Assembly: GCA_900321895.1 (NCBI GenBank)
Contig: ONYB01000172.1
Coordinates: forward strand, 1-7,065
Origin: an uncultured Brachyspira sp.
Lineage (GTDB): Bacteria > Cyanobacteriota > Vampirovibrionia > Gastranaerophilales > Gastranaerophilaceae
Direction: 5' to 3'
DNA: 7,065 nucleotides
The notes under the pieces were generated by a model, which worked only from the letters and a program-made list of their open reading frames with translations, searched no databases and was not told the origin of the DNA. This document shows, piece after piece, positions 1 to 6,067 of this stretch. Every line of letters begins with the position of its first letter. Within the stretch, counting starts at the first letter, position 1. A program made the translations under genes and the position numbers.

Positions 1-2
1 AA

Positions 3-581
3 CTTTTGCCGAATACACCTGTCGGATTTCAGATGACCGCTCTTATTTACGAGGGTAAGGGTGATGAATATAATGCGGCATTGAGTTGGGGGCGATATAA
101 TCTTTCTCGAGGAAACAAGGATATTGCAATAAATGAGTTTTTAAATGCGTATCAATTAAAAGATGATGACGTAAATTTAATCCAGACTTTAGCGAATTTG
201 TTGGAAACTTCCGGAGAAAAGCATCACGCAATGGAAATGTATGAAAAACTTCATAAATTAGAACCGACAAACAGAACGGCACTGGAAAAGTTGGCAGATT
301 ATCGCGAAAGTATTGGGGATTACAGATTGGAAGCCGAATATTTGGAAAAACTTTTAGAAACAGATAAGCGAAATACATCTTTGATGTTAAGACTTGGAAG
401 TTTATGTGAAAAGCTTCGTGATAAAGAATCTGCGGTAAAATATTTGAAACGATACTTAGAAGTTGCTCCGCAAGGGGTGGAATATGAAAAAGTACAACAA
501 AAGCTCGCAAAACTTGAAAATACTGAAATGGAGCAAGAAGAAGGCTTGATTGATAAAATTATGAGATTTTTTAATAAGTAG
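3..581 (+). CDS. TPR-repeat protein, 5'-truncated by the window edge
   Basis: The frame is open from the first complete codon to the TAG at 579-581 and no convincing start lies inside it. A TTG at position 6 could be read as a start but has no room for a ribosome site, so the gene almost certainly begins before the window. The visible ~192 residues are nearly all helical and fall into about four TPR units of 33-34 residues. Counted from the TTG, they start near residues 22, 56, 90 and 123, with the usual small/aromatic pattern (for example ...AINEFLNAYQL..., ...AMEMYEKLHKLEPTN..., ...AVKYLKRYLEVAP...). The C-terminus is a short acidic linker followed by a basic amphipathic tail, GLIDKIMRFFNK, which might touch a membrane or partner. 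TPR arrays are protein-binding scaffolds, and no catalytic domain is visible. The missing N-terminal part could carry more repeats or an enzyme domain, so the specific function is unknown. Confidence 0.85.
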   Translation, partial: LLPNTPVGFQMTALIYEGKGDEYNAALSWGRYNLSRGNKDIAINEFLNAYQLKDDDVNLIQTLANLLETSGEKHHAMEMYEKLHKLEPTNRTALEKLADYRESIGDYRLEAEYLEKLLETDKRNTSLMLRLGSLCEKLRDKESAVKYLKRYLEVAPQGVEYEKVQQKLAKLENTEMEQEEGLIDKIMRFFNK

Positions 582-582
582 G

Positions 583-607
583 TTTTGTTTTTGGCAAAAA
601 AACAAAA
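583..607 (+). terminator. weak A/T hairpin after the TPR gene
   Basis: TTTTGTTTTT (583-592) and AAAAACAAAA (598-607) are perfect inverted repeats around a 5-base loop, two bases after the TPR stop codon. The stem has a single G-C pair and no following U-run on this strand, so it is not a canonical intrinsic terminator. It may still mark the 3' end of the transcript, and the location is the main support. Confidence 0.25.
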
Positions 608-673
608 AGAAATATTTCTTAACAAAAGCCAATAATATTAAAGAAATCAAGTAATAATGCCGATAACCATAAA

Positions 674-699
674 GTAAAGGAATATCTTTACGGAAAGGG
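674..699 (+). promoter_or_regulatory. hairpin next to the ribosome binding site of the 709 gene
   Basis: GTAAAG (674-679) and CTTTAC (686-691) form a perfect 6-bp stem with a 6-base loop. The purine-rich Shine-Dalgarno-like stretch GGAAAGGG (692-699) follows directly and leaves about 9 bases to the ATG at 709. The site supports that start codon. The hairpin abuts the SD rather than covering it. Whether it regulates translation is unknown. Confidence 0.4.
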
Positions 700-708
700 T
701 ACGACAAA

Positions 709-2382
709 ATGGGACTCTCGGCATCACAAGCAAGATTATTGAGCATAACGTCAAGATTGTCTGATAATGAATTACGTTCTCAGTCGATTACGAATGCTAA
801 ATCTGCCCTTTCTACAAAAACTTCTCAAGCAAGTCAAGAATACCTAAATTCTTTGAATGAAACAAAAATGACGTTTTCAACTTATGATGCAAACGGCAAC
901 AAAACAAAAACTAAGCTTACAGGGGCATGTCTTAGCCAATATGCTCCGCTAAAAAATCAGTATACATTGGTAAACTCTGACGGTCAGGCTCTTGTGTCAG
1001 AACTCGACGCTACAAATTACAAAGAAAGTGCAAATATTGCAGAATTCCTCGAAAAATATGGATTTTCAAACATTTTTGAAGAAGAAGTTTCTATTGTCAC
1101 AAATCAAGGCAAATACGCTAAAGCCAACGAAGAATATCAAAAAGAGTACAACGACTGGCTATCCAAACAACCGAAAGTTACGGACTACACAACTACAACA
1201 GAAGTTCCTTCAACAAACAATGAAATTTACAATGCCGTAATAAATTCCGGCGGATGTCTTAGCGGTGCAATTAGCGGAAGTTGCTGTTACATGCACGTAC
1301 TTTCCGATTTAATCGGCCCAGGGCCTGTTACGACAAGTGACGGACATCATTATATAATTTATGAGGGTGACTGTGCCGAAGATGGTCAATACTGGTGCTG
1401 GAACACTGCTGACCATGGCCGAGATAAGTTTGACCCAATTACTGAGAAATTAAAAAAAGGTCATTGTTCCGGCGATGTTATTGAAGGTGGAACTCAACAG
1501 GAAAAAACATCCTATGGAACAGTTACTGTAGGCGGCCCGCCTTCTGATAAAAAAATGACATTGTGGCAGCGTTGTGTGGATTTACTATGGGAAGTCCACG
1601 AAGAATACTTCATCGGTTCTCCAACTGGGGGGTCTGCAACACCGGAAAGTCTTGCGAAGTTCTTTTATTTTGTTGAACATGACTTAAAACAAGCAGAAAA
1701 AGAAACAGTTAGCGTTACCAACTGGGACAAATACAATGAAGCAGTTGAAGACTGGAAGAAAACAGAACCCGACAAACCAAACGAAGAAGACTTCAAAGAA
1801 GAAGTTGCGTCATTAGACCAAACCCAAAAATCAGACGAAGGTCAATGGTATATAAATTTGTGGCACAGGATGAACGGTGCAAGCAACTACAAAGTTACTA
1901 TTAACGGTGTTGAGAACGGCACACACGACCCTAAAAGTGACGGTGTAATTTCAGGCGACAACATTAAATCTCCGACAAACGGACTTACCGAAAACGGAAA
2001 AGTTCTCTGGACAGTTTTAGAGGACGGTTTGATGAACAGTGACGAGTGGCTGAATTATGCACTTAAAAACCGTGTTGTAACAATGGAACGAGTAAATTAC
2101 ACAGAACCGACCGAGGACGGCACTGGTATAGAGCAATATACTTGGACATCAATAATATATTCAAATGCTTTGGATATTTCAGAAGAAGAAAACGAAAAAG
2201 CAATCACTCAAGCCGAAGTAAAATACAAACAAACTTTGAGCGACATTGAATCAAAAGATAAACAATACGACAACATAATTCGTCGTCTTGATACCGAACA
2301 CAATGCACTTCAAACCGAATACGAAAGTGTTAAGAGCGTAATAACCAAAAACTTGGAAAGAACCCTTAAAATGTATTCGTAG
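709..2382 (+). CDS. Large coiled-coil-ended protein of a Gastranaerophilales-type family, Cys-rich middle, function unknown
   Basis: This is a 557-residue protein with a clear start: ATG 709 behind an AAGGG ribosome site, beginning MGLSASQARLLSI. Residues 1-50 are predicted helical and rich in Ser/Asn/Gln. Residues ~490-557 form a heptad-like coiled coil (...IESKDKQYDNIIRRLDTE..., ...LQTEYESVKSVITKNLER...). I associate both ends, from memory, with a multi-copy family in gut Melainabacteria. No signal peptide or membrane segment is visible. The middle holds eight cysteines (74, 183, 192, 193, 222, 230, 253, 289) with several histidines, Trp-rich stretches (...EGQWYINLWHRMNG... near 377-390) and many acidic residues. 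Two similar Tyr/Trp linkers (about 133-160 and 336-362) flank the Cys-rich part. Helical ends around a variable core are also the plan of flagellin-like or type III-secreted filament proteins, but that is an analogy, not a homology I can show. It is probably monocistronic: there are 127 bases before it and 61 after. The reading frame is certain; the role is not known. Confidence 0.9.
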   Translation: MGLSASQARLLSITSRLSDNELRSQSITNAKSALSTKTSQASQEYLNSLNETKMTFSTYDANGNKTKTKLTGACLSQYAPLKNQYTLVNSDGQALVSELDATNYKESANIAEFLEKYGFSNIFEEEVSIVTNQGKYAKANEEYQKEYNDWLSKQPKVTDYTTTTEVPSTNNEIYNAVINSGGCLSGAISGSCCYMHVLSDLIGPGPVTTSDGHHYIIYEGDCAEDGQYWCWNTADHGRDKFDPITEKLKKGHCSGDVIEGGTQQEKTSYGTVTVGGPPSDKKMTLWQRCVDLLWEVHEEYFIGSPTGGSATPESLAKFFYFVEHDLKQAEKETVSVTNWDKYNEAVEDWKKTEPDKPNEEDFKEEVASLDQTQKSDEGQWYINLWHRMNGASNYKVTINGVENGTHDPKSDGVISGDNIKSPTNGLTENGKVLWTVLEDGLMNSDEWLNYALKNRVVTMERVNYTEPTEDGTGIEQYTWTSIIYSNALDISEEENEKAITQAEVKYKQTLSDIESKDKQYDNIIRRLDTEHNALQTEYESVKSVITKNLERTLKMYS

Positions 2383-2383
2383 G

Positions 2384-2400
2384 ATTTGTTATTCACAAAT
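2384..2400 (+). terminator. weak hairpin after the 709 gene
   Basis: ATTTGT (2384-2389) and ACAAAT (2395-2400) pair around a 5-base loop, directly after the stop codon at 2380-2382, and are followed by TTAACTAATTT. The stem is short and A/T-rich and the U-tract is interrupted, so termination here is only a possibility. Confidence 0.25.
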
Positions 2401-2409
2401 TTAACTAAT

Positions 2410-2437
2410 TTGCCCAATTTAAAATAGCTGTTAAAAT
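2410..2437 (+). promoter_or_regulatory. candidate promoter of the histidine kinase gene, leaderless geometry
   Basis: TTGCCC (2410-2415, 4 of 6 to the sigma70 -35 box) is separated by 16 bases from TAAAAT (2432-2437, 5 of 6 to the -10 box). Transcription would start about 7 bases downstream, at or next to the ATG at 2444. That start has no Shine-Dalgarno sequence, which fits a leaderless message. The region is very AT-rich, so chance matches are easy. Confidence 0.35.
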
Positions 2438-2443
2438 TTAAAT

Positions 2444-4123
2444 ATGGGATATATTTTATTGGTATCAGAAAGAGCGGATGAGGGAGAAAAATTCTCAAAA
2501 CTTTTTGCCTTCGGGAAATATGAGTTTGAGGTTTTGTCGGATTTGACTTACATTTTTGACTTGGTGAATGTTAGAGTTCCTGATGTGATTATTTTTGATT
2601 TGTTTTCAATCTCTGTAGATTTTAAAGGTTTGTTGAAAAAAATAAGACCGCTTTGTGAAAATTCAGCATTGATATTAAATACGGATAACACGACTGCGGA
2701 TAAGGAGTTGTTGAAGTCTGCCAATGCTCTTATTAATGACGGAATGAATGATGATTTAATTCTCGCAACGATTAGTATGAATTTAAGAATGAAAAATTCT
2801 ATGGAAAGATTATCTGCGACAAACAGGGATTTGGCGGACAGCTTGTATCGATTGAATGCTCTTTATAGTACGAGTTCTCAATTTGCAGGGACTTTAGATA
2901 AGAAAAAGTTAATAAATTATATGGTGGAAGGTATTGATAAGTCGTTGAGTTTTTCTCTGACATCGACATTATCGTTTTGCACGGAAGATGAACCTGTTTT
3001 ATTGATAAATTCTCTTTACGACTTGTCGGAGGAAATTATCGGTGCGTTGAAACTTCGTGCGGTTTTGCAGTACAAATCGCAGTATGAAGGCTCAAACCCG
3101 CCTTATGAGATTAATTCGGAGACTCTAAAAGTGTCAAAGCACATAAAATATCCCGCAAATAAGTTTACGTTCAGTTTGTTTCAATATGATAATATGTTCG
3201 CATCAATTAAGTTGGGGGAAACGCTTTTCGGATGCGTTGAAATCTTTAAAGAGGCTCCGTTTTCGGCAGAGGATGCAAAATGTTTTCAAACCATTGCACA
3301 GCAGGTTATTCTTCCTTTGAAAAGTGCGACGTTATATCAGGAGATTAAGGAAACAAATTTGAAGTTGGAAAAGTTAGAGAGATTAAAATCAGAGTTTATT
3401 TCAATAGTTTCGCACGAGTTGAGGACGCCTTTAACTTCTATAAAAAATTCTCTTGATATTTTGTTAAGCGGAAAGTGCGGAGAAATAAATGATGCGGGAA
3501 ATAAATTCCTTGATATGGCAAAACGCAATGTGCAAAGGCTGTCGGGGATTATAAATGATTTGTTGGATTTGTCTAAAATCGAAGCGGGCAAAATGGATTT
3601 CCATTTCAAGAAAATGAATATTCATCAGGTTATTGATTATGTAAAAAATAATCTTTCGCTTTCTGCAAAGGGAAAGGGACTTGTTTTGAGTGCGGAAGAA
3701 GCCGAAAATCTTCCTGACGTAAACGGAGATTCTCAAAGATTGGAGCAGGTTTTGACACACTTGGATTCAAATGCGATAAAATTTACCCCTGAAGGTAAGC
3801 ATATAACTATTAAATCCGAGTTAAAAAATGCCGCTGATATCTCTGTTCACCCGTATTTTCAGGACGAAATCTCAAAACTCAAAGGAAATTATATCGTTGT
3901 TTCCGTAATTGATGAAGGTATCGGGATTGCGGAAAAAGATTTGTTGCATGCATTTGACAAATTTGCACAGATAGAAAATTCTTTATCTCGAAAGGTCGGC
4001 GGTTCGGGTTTGGGGTTGCCTATCGCAAAACAGTTGTTGGAGGCTCATAAAGGGGCTATTTGGTGCAACAGCCAACTCGAAAAGGGCTCGGATTTTTGTT
4101 TTGCAATTCCTGTTGCAGAGTAA
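2444..4123 (+). CDS. Soluble sensor histidine kinase with degenerate receiver and GAF-like input domains
   Basis: This is a 559-residue cytosolic kinase with no membrane segment. Residues 1-120 fold-match a receiver domain: ILLVSE at strand 1 and PDVIIFD with Asp52 at the usual phosphoacceptor position. The acidic pair is reduced to Ser8-Glu9 and the conserved Lys near residue 100 is absent, so it is probably a pseudo-receiver. Residues ~135-298 look like a GAF domain (...GCVEIFKEAPFSAEDAKCF... near its end). They lead through a charged coiled coil (299-316) into HisKA, with the phosphoacceptor His324 in SHELRTPL. HATPase_c follows: N-box region 437-448, G1 DEGIGI (490-495), F-box FDKF (504-507) and G2 GGSGLGL (519-525). 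The N box reads HLDSNAIKFT where NLLSNAIKFT is typical; the Asn at 443 is kept. The kinase would autophosphorylate on His324 and pass phosphate to a regulator, most simply the product of 4262-4624. The start is supported by the receiver fold beginning at residue 3, although no ribosome site is visible. The sensed ligand is unknown. Confidence 0.95.
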   Translation: MGYILLVSERADEGEKFSKLFAFGKYEFEVLSDLTYIFDLVNVRVPDVIIFDLFSISVDFKGLLKKIRPLCENSALILNTDNTTADKELLKSANALINDGMNDDLILATISMNLRMKNSMERLSATNRDLADSLYRLNALYSTSSQFAGTLDKKKLINYMVEGIDKSLSFSLTSTLSFCTEDEPVLLINSLYDLSEEIIGALKLRAVLQYKSQYEGSNPPYEINSETLKVSKHIKYPANKFTFSLFQYDNMFASIKLGETLFGCVEIFKEAPFSAEDAKCFQTIAQQVILPLKSATLYQEIKETNLKLEKLERLKSEFISIVSHELRTPLTSIKNSLDILLSGKCGEINDAGNKFLDMAKRNVQRLSGIINDLLDLSKIEAGKMDFHFKKMNIHQVIDYVKNNLSLSAKGKGLVLSAEEAENLPDVNGDSQRLEQVLTHLDSNAIKFTPEGKHITIKSELKNAADISVHPYFQDEISKLKGNYIVVSVIDEGIGIAEKDLLHAFDKFAQIENSLSRKVGGSGLGLPIAKQLLEAHKGAIWCNSQLEKGSDFCFAIPVAE

Positions 4124-4147
4124 TTTCTATTAACAAAATGTAATATT

Positions 4148-4176
4148 ATGGAAGTGATATTTCGCTGTGGTATAAT
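4148..4176 (+). promoter_or_regulatory. extended -10 promoter of the response regulator / GspE-like operon
   Basis: A perfect TATAAT (4171-4176) is preceded by TGG, giving an extended -10 (TGnTATAAT). A 17-base spacer separates it from ATGGAA (4148-4153, 3 of 6 to TTGACA). Transcription would start near 4183, leaving a leader of about 80 bases before the regulator. This is the best promoter in the window and suggests the regulator can be expressed independently of the kinase gene. Confidence 0.65.
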
Positions 4177-4211
4177 GTTTTTGAAAGGGAATTCTTTTGT
4201 TGTCGGGATTT

Positions 4212-4256
4212 TGTCAAAGATGACACCTTTTCAATATTTTAGTTAAGACTAGGGGA
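4212..4256 (+). promoter_or_regulatory. leader hairpin and ribosome binding site of the response regulator
   Basis: TGTCA (4212-4216) and TGACA (4221-4225) are inverted repeats around AAGA, followed by CCTTTTC, within the predicted leader. The motif could be a small RNA hairpin or a protein-binding palindrome. AGGGGA (4251-4256), 5 bases before the ATG at 4262, is a strong Shine-Dalgarno site and fixes that start. Confidence 0.4.
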
Positions 4257-4261
4257 AAGTT

Positions 4262-4624
4262 ATGAAAAAAATTCTCATTGTGGATGATGAACAAGATATT
4301 GTAGAAAGCCTCAAATTCGTATTGGAAGTTGAAGATTATACTTGTTATTGTGCTTATAACGGCGAGGACGGATTGCGTCTTGCAAAAGAAATTATGCCGG
4401 ACTTGATAATTCTTGATGTTATGATGCCGAAAATCAACGGCTACAAAATCAGCAGACTTTTAAAATTTGACAACAAGTACAAAAATATCCCGATTTTAAT
4501 GGTTACTGCAAGAACTCAGGAAGAGGACAAGCTAATCGGCGAAGAAACTGGTGTGGACGAATATATTACAAAACCGTTTGAACTTGATGCGGTAGTAAAA
4601 AAAGTTAATGAATATTTGAAGTAG
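4262..4624 (+). CDS. Single-domain (CheY/Spo0F-like) response regulator
   Basis: The 120-residue protein is one complete receiver domain with no output domain. All key residues are present: the acidic pair Asp8-Asp9 with Glu10 (ILIVDDE), phosphoacceptor Asp52 (LIILDVMMP), Thr82 in VTA, and Lys104 in TKP. It should accept phosphate from a histidine kinase and act by protein-protein contact, as CheY, PilG/PilH or Spo0F do. The kinase encoded upstream (2444-4123) is the obvious donor candidate. The gene starts behind a strong AGGGGA site and its own promoter. It is followed after only 7 bases by the GspE/PilB-like gene, so the two are almost certainly one transcript and may be functional partners. 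The domain call is secure; the partner assignment is inferred from gene order. Confidence 0.96.
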   Translation: MKKILIVDDEQDIVESLKFVLEVEDYTCYCAYNGEDGLRLAKEIMPDLIILDVMMPKINGYKISRLLKFDNKYKNIPILMVTARTQEEDKLIGEETGVDEYITKPFELDAVVKKVNEYLK

Positions 4625-4631
4625 GTCTTTA

Positions 4632-6017
4632 ATGGAAACGGTTACGAATAAAACACTCGAAAAATTGAAATATGATTTGGTAAGAGCAGGGCTTGTTCCT
4701 TATGAAACGATAGAGCAGGCTGAAGAAATCGCGGTTGCTCAAAATATTAATATCGGTCAGGTTTTGATAAATTCCGGAATATTGACAGAAGATACGATTA
4801 TAAAATTTTTGGAAGGCAAACTTCATATTCCGTCTGTTAATCTTGAAGATTATACTCTTGATAAAAATTGTCTGAAATATATTAATTATTCGGATGCCAA
4901 AAAGTTTAAAATAATACCGCTTTTCAAGATTGAAGACACCTTAACAGTGGCAATGGCTGATCCGATGGATTTGTTTGCCATTGATAAAATCGTAGAATCT
5001 GCGGCGTGTTCAATCGAGCCCGTAATCGCTTCCGAAAAAAGTGTTTTGAAAAAAATTGATGAATATTACAATCGAGATGTAGCTGTCGGTGATATTTACA
5101 CCTATAGCGATGTGAATTTCGATTGGCGAGAAGAGCTTCACAGCGAGGATTTGAGTGATAATCACATCCAAAAAATTATTCGTGCGATTTTGAAACAAGC
5201 AATATTAGAAAAAGTTCATGAAATAACTTTTCAGTGCGAAGACGGTGGGCTTGCCGTAAACTTCAAAATTAACGGAGAAATCAGCAATAAAGGGCTTGTC
5301 CCGAATGTTTTGAGTGCGTCGTTTATCTCAAAACTTAAGACACTCGCAGAATTAGACCCATCGGTGTCCGAAGTGCCGCAACTCGGCAAACTCTTGTTCA
5401 AAGTGGACAATATCGACATTGTGTCGAGCGTTTCAACTTTCCCGACAATTATGGGGGAAAGAATTTTCTTGAAAATTTACAAACCGCCAAAACCACTCTC
5501 GAGCATTATTAAATCAGAAAGCCAGCTTAAAATTATCAACAATGCAATTTCGGACTCGGGAATTATCTTGGTTTGCGGTTCACCATTGAGTGGCAAAACC
5601 CACATAATTTACTCGTTGTTGCTCGAAATTGCGTCACGTTATAAAAACAAGAATATTATGACCTTAGAAAGCATTACAAAATATAACCTTGCCGGCATAA
5701 ATCAGTGTGAATTGAACGAAAATGTAAGCTTTAATATGGACAAAGCGTCGAGGTTTATTGAATTTCAATCGCCTGACATAATTTATCTTGAGGGCGTCAA
5801 AACAAAAGAAATTTTTGATTATTTTTCGAGTTTGGTTTATGACGGCAAAATCATCATCATGGAATTTCTTGCAAACAACATGGAGGATTTGCGTAACAAA
5901 ATGGCATTTTCGGATTTTGAAACGCTTAAATCCCTCTTGAGTTGTATGATTTTCATTCATTCGCAAGACAGCATAGAGGTGTTTGATAAAGCTACAGTGC
6001 AAAAATATCTTGCATAA
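4632..6017 (+). CDS. Degenerate GspE/PilB-family (type II secretion / type IV pilus) ATPase-like protein
   Basis: This is a 461-residue protein with the PilB/GspE domain order. Residues 1-147 resemble the MshEN/T2SSE_N region (...NIGQVLINSGILTED..., ...IIPLFKIEDTLTVAMADPMD...), and ~170-461 the ATPase half. Walker A is intact: GSPLSGKT (316-323). Other signatures are eroded. The Asp box usually read as TIEDP is TLESI (344-348). The Walker B region, usually ILVGEIRD, is IYLEGVKT (384-391). The His-box region, usually TGHLVLSTLHTND, is DGKIIIMEFLANN (404-416). The CxxC pairs of the zinc-binding insert are missing. The c-di-GMP-type RLG of MshEN is NIG (40-42). Typical PilB/GspE proteins have roughly 500-570 residues, so this one is shortened. 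It may bind nucleotide without normal hydrolysis and work as a regulator or adaptor. The start lies 7 bases after the regulator stop, with a weak AGTAGG overlapping that stop. It is possibly a pilus-system regulator; the frame is intact, so it is not a simple pseudogene. Confidence 0.85.
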   Translation: METVTNKTLEKLKYDLVRAGLVPYETIEQAEEIAVAQNINIGQVLINSGILTEDTIIKFLEGKLHIPSVNLEDYTLDKNCLKYINYSDAKKFKIIPLFKIEDTLTVAMADPMDLFAIDKIVESAACSIEPVIASEKSVLKKIDEYYNRDVAVGDIYTYSDVNFDWREELHSEDLSDNHIQKIIRAILKQAILEKVHEITFQCEDGGLAVNFKINGEISNKGLVPNVLSASFISKLKTLAELDPSVSEVPQLGKLLFKVDNIDIVSSVSTFPTIMGERIFLKIYKPPKPLSSIIKSESQLKIINNAISDSGIILVCGSPLSGKTHIIYSLLLEIASRYKNKNIMTLESITKYNLAGINQCELNENVSFNMDKASRFIEFQSPDIIYLEGVKTKEIFDYFSSLVYDGKIIIMEFLANNMEDLRNKMAFSDFETLKSLLSCMIFIHSQDSIEVFDKATVQKYLA

Positions 6018-6039
6018 TTATCAAAAGTCAAAAATTTTA

Positions 6040-6067
6040 ATTAACCTATGTAGAAAATAAGGTTAAT
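6040..6067 (-). terminator. candidate terminator of the mlaE-like gene in the convergent junction
   Basis: ATTAACCT (6040-6047) and AGGTTAAT (6060-6067) form a perfect 8-bp inverted repeat with a 12-base loop. It spans the stop codon of the minus-strand gene. On the minus strand it is followed by TAAAATTTTTGAC, a T-rich but interrupted tail. The two convergent genes are only 23 bases apart, so a shared terminator here would make sense. The stem contains two G-C pairs, so its strength is doubtful. Confidence 0.4.

Noticed and set aside
43..510. Long open frame on the minus strand opposite the TPR gene
   Set aside because: It lies wholly within the clear TPR coding frame, has no ribosome site and its translation has no recognisable domain; a shadow of the real gene.
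591..618. TTGGCA with TATTTC 16 bases later as a promoter for the 709 gene
   Set aside because: The -35 box matches well, but the -10 matches only 3 of 6 and the boxes overlap the A/T hairpin; no convincing promoter could be fixed in 582-708.
456..746. Minus-strand open frame across the 582-708 spacer
   Set aside because: Low-complexity Phe/Leu/Lys translation from AT-rich DNA, overlapping two well-supported plus-strand genes.
3464..3760. Minus-strand open frame inside the kinase gene
   Set aside because: Opposite the HisKA and ATP-binding regions, whose plus-strand motifs are unmistakable; no independent signals.
5664..6002. Minus-strand open frame inside the GspE-like gene
   Set aside because: Considered because the GspE-like protein is degenerate there, but the plus-strand frame is continuous and keeps the family pattern; the minus translation matches nothing I know.
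4632..6017. Calling the GspE-like gene a pseudogene
   Set aside because: The frame is intact over 461 codons, co-transcribed with a perfect regulator, and Walker A and the N-domain pattern are kept; changes are substitutions, not breaks.
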